This document shows, in pieces, positions 26,949 through 35,732 of a stretch of 64,000 nt of DNA. The stretch comes from Candidatus Gastranaerophilales bacterium (lineage in GTDB: Bacteria > Cyanobacteriota > Vampirovibrionia > Gastranaerophilales > Gastranaerophilaceae). Numbering within the stretch: the stretch's first letter is position 1; each line of letters starts with the position of its first letter. Below the pieces are notes generated by a model. That model ran no database searches, was not told the DNA's origin, and saw only the letters and a program-made list of their open reading frames with translations. Location: contig CALVEA010000008.1 of the NCBI GenBank assembly GCA_944326455.1, positions 1 to 64,000 of the forward strand. The letters are read 5' to 3'. A program made the position numbers and the translations under genes.

Positions 26949-28859
26949 ATGACAGATTTATATATTCAAAACATGAATACAAATCAGGTTAATGCAGCAC
27001 AGACTGCAGAATCTTCTGCTGTCAATAATGCCTCTGCACCAATTGAATTGGTTGATAAAAAACTCGTAGAAGGAGAAGGCAACATTGATGTTGCAAAAAC
27101 TAACAATACCTCAAACACTCAAACAAAAAACAAACGTTCCGTTGACGAGCTTTACAACTCTATTGCAGCTCTGTGCACCAAGTACGGAATCAGCCTCAGT
27201 GAAGCTAAAAAAATGGGACTTATGGAAAAAATTGCAGGCGTTCCTCAAGAAGAACTTCTTAACATGCCGAACAGCGAAATTCAAAAACATGTTGAGTGTT
27301 TAAAAGCAGCTTTAGAAAAATTATCCGCTAACGGGGAAATTAATCTTAACGAAGTTGCCAGAATCGCTAACAACTATAATCTCGTTACTCATAACGGATG
27401 GTCAATTGAAGGATATGAAAAAGCTCAGAAAAGAAATGATGAATCAATTGCAGAACGTTTAAACAGAGTTTATGGAATTGATGATATATATTCTTGCTCA
27501 GAAGAAGAAATTCAAGCAGCTTTAGACAAATATTTTAATACATTCTTCCAAGATAAAATTGATAAGGGTATTCCTAAAGAAGAAGTCTATAAATTACAAT
27601 TACAAGATTTCAGTAAATTATTAACAAATACACCGGAAGAAAAACGTCAAATATTTATTGATGCTGCAAAATCTTTACTCGCAGCTAACAGACCTCAGGG
27701 TTTTGAATCCGTATTTAGAGGCTATACTAATGACGAATTGAGAACAGAAGCTGCTGACAGCGTCAGTGTCGAAGATATTGAAGAATTAACAACCAGAGCT
27801 GATATTGAAGGAAATGTTCCTGATATAGCTGCTTCTACACAAATTTCTGCAACGGCTGCAAGATACAGAAGCGAAGAAGGGATTGCAGAATTTCACCAAG
27901 AATTAAAAGAAAGTGCTCAAAACTTCTTTAACGAAAATGCTGACGCTATAAATACAATTGAAGAAAAACTTGCTCAAGGTGAAAAACTTACAGCAGAAGA
28001 ATTGCAGCTTCTAATCAAAAAGAACAATTTGTATGTTGCAGGTGCTGCCGGTGAAATGACAGGTACTGCCAATAACGTTGGTATTTCTTGCGAGTTTAAA
28101 AACAGTGTTTTAACCACAATGAACGCAGACGCTTATGAACTTCCTATCTACAGAGAAGTTATGGAGCAGGTTGTTTCCTATGTTGAAAACCATCCTGAAA
28201 CAATGACAATGCCTGTTGAAGAGTTTGTTCAATTAATGGATAAAGTAACAAACGGAAACTACACAACCGTTGTTAATGATATGCAAAACGGCACAACAAC
28301 AGCACTGAAAGAACCTGTCGCTAACACTTCCACCTCAAGCGTTGAGACAACCCCGAATGTTGAAACACCTGACTCAGAAAGAACTGTTTCTCTCGGATTC
28401 AATAACGCACAAAACATTGATACTACAAGATTACAGGAACTTACTACTCAAATAAATACATCTGAAGAACAACCTGTTGTCTCAGAAACAGCTAAAGAAC
28501 CTGCCGGAATATCAACATCTTCCAACAGCATAACTGCAGCAATTAAAGCAGGAAGCGATGGGTTCAAAAACTACATAGATAATAACGGAACAAAAAAAGC
28601 TGTAGTTGAAGTGTTTAACAACCTTCAATACATTGCTAATCAAGGTATTATAAAACAGGCACTCAGAATGTATGAAGGCTTTGCATCAGGCATTCAGGCA
28701 AGCACATTAAAAAGAGTAAACAATGCCGGATTAAACACTCTTATCAAACATACCTCCGATGACACTTTACTCAACATGAAAGGCGAGACTTTCTCTAATT
28801 TCTACGCCACACAGCAAATTGAAAATGCAGTAGAAAAAGTTGAAGAAAAAAGAGCCTAA
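26949..28859 (+). CDS. Lineage-specific protein, helical, Asn/Gln/Ser-rich N terminus
   Basis: 636 residues after trimming to MTDLYIQNMNTNQ, which has GAGG seven bases upstream. No signal peptide or membrane helix. The first 50 residues are rich in N, Q, S, T and A; a helical region of about 60-400 follows; 450-540 is a low-complexity Thr/Ser/Glu linker; the C-terminal 100 residues form another helical block. I recognise no family. N-terminal composition resembles secretion signals of type III effectors, but that is only a compositional impression. Confidence 0.75.
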   Translation: MTDLYIQNMNTNQVNAAQTAESSAVNNASAPIELVDKKLVEGEGNIDVAKTNNTSNTQTKNKRSVDELYNSIAALCTKYGISLSEAKKMGLMEKIAGVPQEELLNMPNSEIQKHVECLKAALEKLSANGEINLNEVARIANNYNLVTHNGWSIEGYEKAQKRNDESIAERLNRVYGIDDIYSCSEEEIQAALDKYFNTFFQDKIDKGIPKEEVYKLQLQDFSKLLTNTPEEKRQIFIDAAKSLLAANRPQGFESVFRGYTNDELRTEAADSVSVEDIEELTTRADIEGNVPDIAASTQISATAARYRSEEGIAEFHQELKESAQNFFNENADAINTIEEKLAQGEKLTAEELQLLIKKNNLYVAGAAGEMTGTANNVGISCEFKNSVLTTMNADAYELPIYREVMEQVVSYVENHPETMTMPVEEFVQLMDKVTNGNYTTVVNDMQNGTTTALKEPVANTSTSSVETTPNVETPDSERTVSLGFNNAQNIDTTRLQELTTQINTSEEQPVVSETAKEPAGISTSSNSITAAIKAGSDGFKNYIDNNGTKKAVVEVFNNLQYIANQGIIKQALRMYEGFASGIQASTLKRVNNAGLNTLIKHTSDDTLLNMKGETFSNFYATQQIENAVEKVEEKRA

Positions 28860-28863
28860 TCTC

Positions 28864-28892
28864 TTGTTAGAATAGATATTTGGTGTCATAAT
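28864..28892 (+). promoter_or_regulatory. Promoter of a leaderless gene
   Basis: TTGTTA (28864-28869), 17 bp, CATAAT (28887-28892), then only six bases to the ATG at 28899 and no Shine-Dalgarno sequence. Confidence 0.5.
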
Positions 28893-28898
28893 TAAAGT

Positions 28899-29588
28899 AT
28901 GAGCTTATTTAAGAATCTGATTTATTTCATACTTTCAGTCCAGGAAAAAATCCTAACAAAAAATCTTTCCAGAACAATCGGTATCAAAAACCACTCTAAG
29001 CGGAAGAAATTTTATACCGATGGCTGTTTTCTGAGTCTGGAAGCTCTGGCTCAAAGCGAAAAAGAAAAGATGGAGGAAGAACTCCTTCTTATCTTAAAAA
29101 GTGCTGATTACAATCCTAAAGAGGTTTTGGAATACATAAAAAAACACTCTACAGATGTTTATTTTATAGAAAAAGCCTCATATCTCAATTCCATAGGAGA
29201 AAATGAAGGTTTTATCTACCCTCAAAAAGGGTTGAAAGCTCTTTATATTTCACTTCTGACCCAAGGTAAAATAAGATTTAAAACACCTGAATTATTTATT
29301 CTTTCAAAAGGAGAAATTAATAAATATTATTTTATCTACCATTTTTACAACTGGTATGCCTTTAAACACAATATAGCCGGACTTGATACTGAATCTCAAG
29401 AACTTTTAAAAAAATATCTTTTTTCAGACGAAAATCTTAATAAACTCCAGCTTGCTGACATTTACAAGCTCAAAGATGCCATCAAACAAGATAAAGCCTC
29501 TATAGAATTTGTAGTGAAACTATGCAGAAATTACGAAGGCTCCAAGCAGGCACTTGAAAAACTTAAAGACCAAGGCACCAGCATCTAG
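28899..29588 (+). CDS. Uncharacterised protein
   Basis: 229 residues. A hydrophobic N-terminal patch (SLFKNLIYFILSV) may associate with membrane, followed by a basic stretch (KNHSKRKKF) and a helical acidic body. No known family seen. The stop codon overlaps the stop of the convergent hydrolase in a CTAG palindrome. Confidence 0.7.
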   Translation: MSLFKNLIYFILSVQEKILTKNLSRTIGIKNHSKRKKFYTDGCFLSLEALAQSEKEKMEEELLLILKSADYNPKEVLEYIKKHSTDVYFIEKASYLNSIGENEGFIYPQKGLKALYISLLTQGKIRFKTPELFILSKGEINKYYFIYHFYNWYAFKHNIAGLDTESQELLKKYLFSDENLNKLQLADIYKLKDAIKQDKASIEFVVKLCRNYEGSKQALEKLKDQGTSI

Positions 29589-30352
29589 TTCAAGTATTGG
29601 CTAATCCACTCTGCAATAATTTTTGACAGCCTGGTGTCATTCTTTAGCATCAGCATGCCGGTAGTTTGAGAATCCGAAGTATACCCTACAAAATTAGCCT
29701 GCGCAAACTTGCTTAAATAATTTGAAGCATCTTTTGAAATAGTATCATCCGTACCTGATACCGCCAATATATCAACATTGTCAAGGTGAGCAAGACAAAC
29801 CGGAATATATAAACCCTTTGTTTTAACAACAGGAGAAAGCATAACAATTGTTTTTGGTCGGATTTTCATTTTATCAGAAGCTATTACGGCTGTACTTGCA
29901 CCAATATCCGAACCTACAACTGCCCAGTTGTTAAAAAAGATTCTCTTAGGATTTTCTTCTTTAACTTTGTTAATAACTGCCAGAACATCCTCCGGATATT
30001 TTTCGTATGCAGCATTTTTCATATTCTTCCAAGAAACACGATCTAAGCTTGAATCATAGACGCTCTTTCCATGCCCTCTCAAATCAATAGTTAGTATTGC
30101 ATAATTTTTTGCCAGGAGTTCTTGCGGCAAATCCCCCCACCATCCGGAATCATAGCCAAGAGAATGAAGAAGAATTACCGTTTTAAACTCTTTTTGTGTA
30201 TTATTTTTGGGGTATGTTAAAACAGCATTAATACTGAATCCATCTGATGCCGCTGCTTTCACGTTTTTTTTGGTTAATTTTTGTGCAGCATAACAGGATG
30301 CATTCATAAAAAACAAAAATAATGTTAAAATAATTAGAGTTAATCTTTTCAT
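29585..30352 (-). CDS. Secreted alpha/beta-hydrolase-fold protein with altered catalytic residues
   Basis: 255 residues from MKRLTLIIL. Signal peptide to about residue 22 (ASCYAA). Fold motifs: ILLHSLGYDSGWW (oxyanion region) and DLRGHGKS. The nucleophile elbow reads VVGSDIGAS where GxSxG is expected, so the central residue is Asp. The acid lies in VSGTDDTI. The expected late histidine near TTGMLMLK is missing. It may be inactive or use different chemistry. No ribosome-binding site; TATAAT ends nine bases before the ATG. Confidence 0.75.
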   Translation of the reverse strand: MKRLTLIILTLFLFFMNASCYAAQKLTKKNVKAAASDGFSINAVLTYPKNNTQKEFKTVILLHSLGYDSGWWGDLPQELLAKNYAILTIDLRGHGKSVYDSSLDRVSWKNMKNAAYEKYPEDVLAVINKVKEENPKRIFFNNWAVVGSDIGASTAVIASDKMKIRPKTIVMLSPVVKTKGLYIPVCLAHLDNVDILAVSGTDDTISKDASNYLSKFAQANFVGYTSDSQTTGMLMLKNDTRLSKIIAEWISQYLN

Positions 30353-30361
30353 AACAGTAAA

Positions 30362-30391
30362 ATTATACCACAATCTGACTAAACGTTACAA
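30362..30391 (-). promoter_or_regulatory. Hydrolase promoter, near-leaderless
   Basis: On the minus strand TTGTAA (30391-30386), 18 bp, TATAAT (30367-30362), then nine bases to the ATG. The -35 box overlaps a TTACAAAA motif read from the other strand. Confidence 0.5.
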
Positions 30392-30425
30392 AACTTCACA
30401 TAAAAGGCAATTATTTATAACTTAT

Positions 30426-30440
30426 ATACTTAATATATAT
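30426..30440 (+). promoter_or_regulatory. ATACTTAATATATAT upstream element, copy 2
   Basis: Identical 15-bp word to 26924-26938, 21 bases before the ATG of the 302-residue gene. Confidence 0.45.
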
Positions 30441-30461
30441 AAGAACTATTAAGGAGAGACT

Positions 30462-31370
30462 ATGGCAATCGTAATAGATGCGAACATGAAATTATTTGCG
30501 GAGAGGATGAATATAACCTCTTCCAGAATGATTCGCGAATACGGATTAAGCACAGTCGATGAAATAATTGAAGCCGAAGCTGAGAGAGGAAATACTCAGG
30601 CGGTTAAATATGCCAGAGAAGTCTATCATTCTCCTGAAAAGCTGATTAAAATATTTAAGCTCACTGATATAGAAAACAAATTTGTTCTTCTTCATAATAT
30701 GGATTCAAAAACCAGAGAAAAAATTCTCCCAATGCTTAACCATGAAGAACTTGTTCTGGGATTATATTTTTTCACTCAGGAAAAATTACTTGAAATGCTT
30801 GCAGAAGTCGACATTGAAGAACTTGTAAATGTAGTTAAAGAGGCATTTCCTCTTGAGCAAATAATTATGATGTTTACAGAAGAAGACTTGTCAAACTTCT
30901 TTATGAATGAAGATTTAGATAAAAACGATGTTATCGAACAGATTAAAGCAATGCCGCCTGAGGTTATGATTAAATTTGTCGAAGGAGTAACCGGAAAACC
31001 TTCCGAAGAAACAAATATTGATGATTTTATTAAAAGTATAGAAAATCTTCCGACAGATGATTACAGAAAATTTATGGCATCAATAGACCCTGATGTCCAA
31101 AGACAGTTGGTATTCCAGCTTACTAAAACAAAGCCTGAATATCTGGAATTATTTAACCCTGACTCATATTTGAATATGCTTAATACTCTTATGAAGCCTG
31201 ATATGGTTAAACCGATGATTATGCTTAACAAAGATTCTCTTGTTAATATGATTTCGGAGCTGCCGTCAGACTTAATGTCTATTGTCGGAGCACAAGTTGA
31301 TACCAAAGATTTGGCACAGTATCTTCTTGACGGCAGAATGGATATTTTAGGCGATGCCATGATGATTTAA
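30462..31370 (+). CDS. Uncharacterised acidic helical protein
   Basis: 302 residues, no signal peptide. Short helices recur with Leu/Met/Asp/Glu, loosely like the repeats of MgtE N-terminal domains (REKILPMLNHEELVLGLYF, EMLAEVDIEELVNVVK). No transmembrane segments. Strong AAGGAGAG ribosome-binding site. Converges with the next gene, sharing a TTAA stop overlap. Function unknown. Confidence 0.75.
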   Translation: MAIVIDANMKLFAERMNITSSRMIREYGLSTVDEIIEAEAERGNTQAVKYAREVYHSPEKLIKIFKLTDIENKFVLLHNMDSKTREKILPMLNHEELVLGLYFFTQEKLLEMLAEVDIEELVNVVKEAFPLEQIIMMFTEEDLSNFFMNEDLDKNDVIEQIKAMPPEVMIKFVEGVTGKPSEETNIDDFIKSIENLPTDDYRKFMASIDPDVQRQLVFQLTKTKPEYLELFNPDSYLNMLNTLMKPDMVKPMIMLNKDSLVNMISELPSDLMSIVGAQVDTKDLAQYLLDGRMDILGDAMMI

Positions 31371-32086
31371 TGATTTTTATTAAAAGCCTCTCTTACATAA
31401 TAATTTTCGTCGCTCATAAGTTTTTCTTTGAGTGGCATAAATTTTTTATCCTCAATTTTATGTAAAATGTTTGCGGCTTTTTCCCTTACCGTATACTCGT
31501 TAATATCAGAAGTCCTTGCCAAAATTCCAAAAAGAATTTCTTTATCTATAATATCAATAAACAACTTTATATCTTCCAGGCACCAATAAAGTTTAAACAA
31601 CTGTTTGTTAATCAAATATTTTTTATCTTTGTATATAAACTTATCTAACTCACAGAAAGCATCATCAATAAACCCTAAAATTTTATCCAGATAAATTTGG
31701 GCAAAGACCTGCTCACTTTTTAATATAGAGACAGAATCCGTAACAAGCCTGCAAATATTTGCATTTATGTCAATCGAAGCATCTGAAAAAATTTCAGGAT
31801 AAACCTTAAAAAATTTTCGGGAATCAGGATTTTCCTTTAGAAGTTGTAAAATCCTTAGTGCTGCAGCCTCTCTTATTTTACCGTCGCATCCCGTTAAATT
31901 ATTTATAAGCGACTCTGCGTCCTCTTGGCTAAAGACACCGTCTAATCTCAAAGCAGCCATCTGTCTTTGAGGTATGTTACCGGTTTTTAAAAATTCTATA
32001 AGCTCATTATGAGAATATTTTTCCCCTATAAGCTCACAAGCTGTTTCAAAATTTGTATCTAAATCCTTATAAAAACCTGTATTCAA
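31367..32086 (-). CDS. HEAT-repeat protein
   Basis: 239 residues. HEAT-like helical pairs: PQRQMAALRLDGVFSQEDAE, KIREAAALRILQLLKE, and at the C terminus YTVREKAANILHKIEDKK and YYVREAFNKN. The middle is less regular. A protein-protein scaffold is likely; no partner is suggested by context. Another HEAT-like protein lies at 3901. Confidence 0.75.
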   Translation of the reverse strand: MNTGFYKDLDTNFETACELIGEKYSHNELIEFLKTGNIPQRQMAALRLDGVFSQEDAESLINNLTGCDGKIREAAALRILQLLKENPDSRKFFKVYPEIFSDASIDINANICRLVTDSVSILKSEQVFAQIYLDKILGFIDDAFCELDKFIYKDKKYLINKQLFKLYWCLEDIKLFIDIIDKEILFGILARTSDINEYTVREKAANILHKIEDKKFMPLKEKLMSDENYYVREAFNKNH

Positions 32087-32188
32087 ATCATTACCCTTGT
32101 TATTTTATAGACATATTGTAGCACAAGAGATAATGATTTTGGCAGAAAAAATAGTTTTAATGAATGAAAGAGTTATACAAATTTAGTG

Positions 32189-32194
32189 TATAAT
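32189..32194 (+). promoter_or_regulatory. -10 box of a 54-residue small ORF
   Basis: TGTATAAT with the small gene's AAGGAG starting eight bases downstream. The same TGTATAAT form occurs before aroE, clpP and hydG. Confidence 0.4.
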
Positions 32195-32213
32195 AATAAA
32201 TAAGGAGAATAAA

Positions 32214-32378
32214 ATGAATCTGATTTTAAATCTCATACAAAAATGTTTTATATTTGAAAAAGAACCTCAAAAAATAGGTCTAAGCCAGTTAAACGAACCC
32301 GTAAAGATAAAAAAAGAAGAGCCTTCTATCAAAAGCAAAGATATAAAGCTCTCAGATCTTATGAGAAGAGCCGGTTAG
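32214..32378 (+). CDS. 54-residue small protein of unknown function
   Basis: ATG six bases after AAGGAG, with a TATAAT box before it. The product starts with a short hydrophobic helix (MNLILNLIQKCFIF), then a highly basic and polar tail with KIKKEEPSIKSKDIK and ends SDLMRRAG. No family recognised. It stands alone between two larger genes. The rest of 32087-32573 holds only a palindromic operator-like site and probable prs promoter elements. Confidence 0.6.
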   Translation: MNLILNLIQKCFIFEKEPQKIGLSQLNEPVKIKKEEPSIKSKDIKLSDLMRRAG

Positions 32379-32484
32379 AATCAAATTTAAAAGCGGCTGC
32401 CATATAGTTAAAAATTATTAACCAAAAGAGTCCGGCTATTAGCAATTTTATTTTTGACGGTTTTTTATCAATTTACACTTAATA

Positions 32485-32509
32485 TTTTGTAAAAAAGACT
32501 GTTACAAAA
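32485..32509. promoter_or_regulatory. Operator-like dyad upstream of prs
   Basis: TTTTGTAA, nine bases, TTACAAAA: a perfect 8-bp inverted repeat. Half-sites or compact TTGTWACAA forms recur upstream of several other genes (for example 15977, 43572). A TGTAAAAT -10-like box follows at 32521-32528. Confidence 0.45.
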
Positions 32510-32573
32510 CGTTAATTCGGTGTAAAATAAAAGTTATCACAAATTGTACAATTATTATCAGAAAGGACTTGCC

Positions 32574-33584
32574 ATGGTGCTTGAAATGACTTATCCGCAG
32601 CTTGAAAGAGCGGTCAACCCTACCCACGATATCAAGCTATTTGCAGGGCGTTCGAACCCAGCTCTAGCTCAAGAGATAGCGGATTACCTCGGTACCACTA
32701 TAGGTCCTATGGTTATAAAGAATTTTGCGGATGGAGAGATTTATGTTCAGGTTAAAGAAAGCATAAGGGGCGATGATGTTTTTATAATCCAGCCGCTTTG
32801 TAATCCTGTTAACGAAAACCTTATGGAACTGCTTATTATTATTGATGCCTTCAAAAGAGCAAGCGCAAAAACTATTACGGCAGTTATTCCTTATTACGGA
32901 TATGCAAGACAGGACAGAAAGACTTCCGGACGTGAAGCTATTACAGCCAAGCTTGTAGCAGACCTGCTTACAACAGCAGGCACTGACAGAGTTCTTGCAA
33001 TGGATCTTCATACCGGACAGATTCAAGGATTCTTTAACATCTTAGTAGACCATATATTTGCAACCCCTATTCTTGTAGATTATGTTAAAGGTCTTAATAT
33101 AAAACCTGACGAAATGGTTGCGGTAAGTCCTGACATGGGCGGTGCAAACAGAACAAGACACTTTGCCAAAAAACTTGACTGCCCTATGGCTATTATTGAC
33201 AAAAGAAGAGATAAACATAATGAAGCAATCGCTGCTCATATTATCGGGGACGTTAAAGATAAAGTCTGCTTAATGTTTGATGATATGATAGATACTGCGG
33301 GTACCATCTGCGAAGCCTCTAAACTACTTAAGAGCAAAGGCGCAAAAGCGGTTTATGTCGGCGCAACCCACGCTGTATTTTCCGGACCTGCAATAGAAAG
33401 ACTCAAAGAAGCTCCTATTGAAGAATGCGTAGTTACTAATACAATTCCTTGGAAAAAGGAAGATTTACCTCCTAATGTCAAACAATTATCTGTAGCTCCG
33501 CTTTTAGGACAAGCTATTTCAAGAATACATGACGACGAGTCAGTCAGCTCTCTCTTTGGTTTTGAAAAAGAAATGAAAGTTTAA
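32574..33584 (+). CDS. prs: Ribose-phosphate pyrophosphokinase
   Basis: 336 residues. Makes PRPP from ribose 5-phosphate and ATP for nucleotides, His and Trp. Motifs: LFAGRSNPALAQEIA, ASAKTITAVIPYYGYARQDRK, the PRPP loop MFDDMIDTAGT. GAAAGGA precedes the ATG; an earlier TTG at 32544 gives an unlikely extension. Supplies PRPP to hpt encoded at 8.9 kb. Confidence 0.97.
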   Translation: MVLEMTYPQLERAVNPTHDIKLFAGRSNPALAQEIADYLGTTIGPMVIKNFADGEIYVQVKESIRGDDVFIIQPLCNPVNENLMELLIIIDAFKRASAKTITAVIPYYGYARQDRKTSGREAITAKLVADLLTTAGTDRVLAMDLHTGQIQGFFNILVDHIFATPILVDYVKGLNIKPDEMVAVSPDMGGANRTRHFAKKLDCPMAIIDKRRDKHNEAIAAHIIGDVKDKVCLMFDDMIDTAGTICEASKLLKSKGAKAVYVGATHAVFSGPAIERLKEAPIEECVVTNTIPWKKEDLPPNVKQLSVAPLLGQAISRIHDDESVSSLFGFEKEMKV

Positions 33585-33634
33585 TCATGCCCATTAATCA
33601 CCATTGATGTATAATCGTAATGGGAGATGATAAA

Positions 33635-35047
33635 ATGTATAATGTTAGTTCATCTAAAGCTGAAGAGTTTATTTGCCATGAAGAGATTCTTGAGACTTTG
33701 GATTATGCCGAAAAAAATAAAAACAATGCGGCACTTATAAATAGCATCCTTGATAAAGCAAAACTAAGAAAAGGCTTAAACCATAGAGAAGCTTCCGTGC
33801 TTTTGGCTTGCGAACTTGAGGATAAAAACAAAGAAATTTTTGAACTTGCAAAAAAAATTAAACACGAAGTCTATGGAAACAGAATCGTTCTTTTTGCGCC
33901 GCTTTATCTTTCAAACTACTGCGTAAACGGATGTGTTTACTGTCCTTATCATTTCCAAAATAAACACATCCCGAGAAAAAAACTTTCTCAGGAAGACATA
34001 ATAAAAGAAGTAACAGCACTTCAAGATATGGGACATCGAAGAATTGCAATTGAACTGGGAGAAGATCCTGTCAACAACCCAATTGAATATGTCCTGGAGT
34101 CTATTAAGACTATTTACAGTGTTAAGCACAAAAATGGCGCTATAAGAAGAGTTAACGTTAATATAGCTGCAACTACCGTTGAAAATTATAAAAAACTCCA
34201 CGATGCAGATATCGGAACCTACATATTATTCCAGGAAACCTATCATAAAAAAAGTTATGAGAAGCTTCATCCGAAAGGTCCAAAGCACAATTATGCCTAT
34301 CACACAGAAGCTATGGACAGGGCTATTGAGGGCGGAATTAAGGATGTAAGCATCGGTGTTCTTTTCGGATTGGAACTTTACAAGTATGAGTTTGCTGCGC
34401 TTTTAATGCACTCTGAACACCTGGAAGTAAAATTCGGATTTGGTCCTCACGCAATCAGCGTCCCCAGAATTAGAAAGGCTGATGATATAGACCCTTCTGC
34501 CTTCGATAATGGGATTGATGATGAAACGTTCCTGAAAATAGCTGCCTGTATAAGAGTTGCAAACCCTTTTGCCGGGATGATTATATCCACAAGAGAGACT
34601 AAAGAATGCCGTTCAAGGCTCCTTGAGCTTGGAATTTCACAAATAAGCGGAGGCTCCAAAACCAGTGTTGGAGGATATGCAGAAAAAGAACCGGAAGATT
34701 CTTCTCAATTTGATATAAGCGACACCCGCACTCTTGATGAAATTGTCTCCTGGCTGATAGAAAATGGGCATATACCAAGCTTTTGCACTTCTTGCTACCG
34801 TTCAGGGCGAGTCGGTGCAGACTTTATGAAATACACCAAAAACGAGCAAATCTGTAATTTTTGTACTCCAAATGCTTTAATGACACTAAAAGAGTACTTG
34901 GAAGATTATGCAAGTCCTTACACAAGGAAAATAGGAGAAAATCTCATCTCAAAAGAACTCCAAAAAGCTCCGAAATCACCCAGAACAATTGCACTGACAA
35001 AGAATCTTGAACTTATTGCCAGCGGAGAAAGAGATTTAAGATTTTAA
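33635..35047 (+). CDS. hydG: [FeFe]-hydrogenase H-cluster maturase HydG (2-iminoacetate/tyrosine lyase)
   Basis: 470 residues. Radical SAM enzyme that splits tyrosine to give CO and cyanide ligands of the H-cluster. The SAM cluster motif C-x3-C-x2-C is in SNYCVNGCVYCPY. The C-terminal auxiliary cluster cysteines lie in CTSCYRSGRVGADFM and CNFCTPNAL, which separates HydG from ThiH. I start at MYNVSSS because GGGAG lies eight bases upstream; an earlier ATG overlaps this site. HydE, HydF and the hydrogenase are not in the window. Implies hydrogen metabolism. Confidence 0.95.
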   Translation: MYNVSSSKAEEFICHEEILETLDYAEKNKNNAALINSILDKAKLRKGLNHREASVLLACELEDKNKEIFELAKKIKHEVYGNRIVLFAPLYLSNYCVNGCVYCPYHFQNKHIPRKKLSQEDIIKEVTALQDMGHRRIAIELGEDPVNNPIEYVLESIKTIYSVKHKNGAIRRVNVNIAATTVENYKKLHDADIGTYILFQETYHKKSYEKLHPKGPKHNYAYHTEAMDRAIEGGIKDVSIGVLFGLELYKYEFAALLMHSEHLEVKFGFGPHAISVPRIRKADDIDPSAFDNGIDDETFLKIAACIRVANPFAGMIISTRETKECRSRLLELGISQISGGSKTSVGGYAEKEPEDSSQFDISDTRTLDEIVSWLIENGHIPSFCTSCYRSGRVGADFMKYTKNEQICNFCTPNALMTLKEYLEDYASPYTRKIGENLISKELQKAPKSPRTIALTKNLELIASGERDLRF

Positions 35048-35050
35048 GAA

Positions 35051-35269
35051 CTAAGCATCTTTAACTAGAGTGTTGATATCTACACCAAGAACTCTTGCGA
35101 TATCAATAACCCTTAGAATTGTCGGATTAATCTTTCCGGTTTCAATCAAGCTGACAGAGTTTCTGGAAATATCACATTTCTCAGCTAAATCCTCTTGAGA
35201 GATTCCTCTTCTTAGTCTTTCACTCTTAATGTTAATTCCAATATTTTTTAGTCTTTTTGTATTGTCCAT
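35051..35269 (-). CDS. XRE-family DNA-binding protein
   Basis: 72 residues, a single helix-turn-helix domain: IKSERLRRGISQEDLAEKCDISRNSVSLIETGK. Start at MDNTKRLKN with AAGAGA eight bases upstream. Could autoregulate and control the divergent 91-residue gene; the 96-bp gap between them is AT-rich. Confidence 0.88.
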   Translation of the reverse strand: MDNTKRLKNIGINIKSERLRRGISQEDLAEKCDISRNSVSLIETGKINPTILRVIDIARVLGVDINTLVKDA

Positions 35270-35365
35270 ATTTAATATTCTCTTGTATTGCAAAATAAAT
35301 TTCTATATAATATAATCAAAGTATGCGTAAAATAATTTACACGCAGCAGCTGCCAGGGAGATTTT

Positions 35366-35641
35366 ATGTCTAGATTGACAAAATTTTTAGAAAATGAACT
35401 GGATAGAGTTAATAACTACCTTGGAATGGCTAAATCTAATCTGGCTGTTGTAACGGAACTTTGTGAAAATAGACTCTGCCAACTAACTCCCAGCCTTGAT
35501 AAAAACGAATCCCTAGTTGTTGATTATCTTAATGATGAATTATCAATTTTATCTATAAAACTGGCAGAAGCAGAACAAATAATCTTAAAATTCAAATCCT
35601 ATTATTACAATCTTGAAACACCCCTTGAAACAAAGAAATAA
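35366..35641 (+). CDS. Uncharacterised small helical protein
   Basis: 91 residues with AGGGAG before the ATG. Mostly long amphipathic helices (FLENELDRVNNYLGMAKSNL; ILSIKLAEAEQIILKFKSYY), so probably a coiled-coil bundle. Divergent from the XRE gene. No family recognised. Confidence 0.75.
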   Translation: MSRLTKFLENELDRVNNYLGMAKSNLAVVTELCENRLCQLTPSLDKNESLVVDYLNDELSILSIKLAEAEQIILKFKSYYYNLETPLETKK

Positions 35642-35732
35642 AGGGCGGAAAAATCCACCCTTTACCGCAGCGGTTCCGAAGAAGAATCTATTGAATCATC
35701 TCCTGACAGCTTTAAGCTGTAAACCGGAGCGG

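Noticed and set aside
32640..32662. tRNA T-arm-like GTTCGAACCC
   Set aside because: It lies inside prs, in frame with conserved protein, and has no cloverleaf around it.
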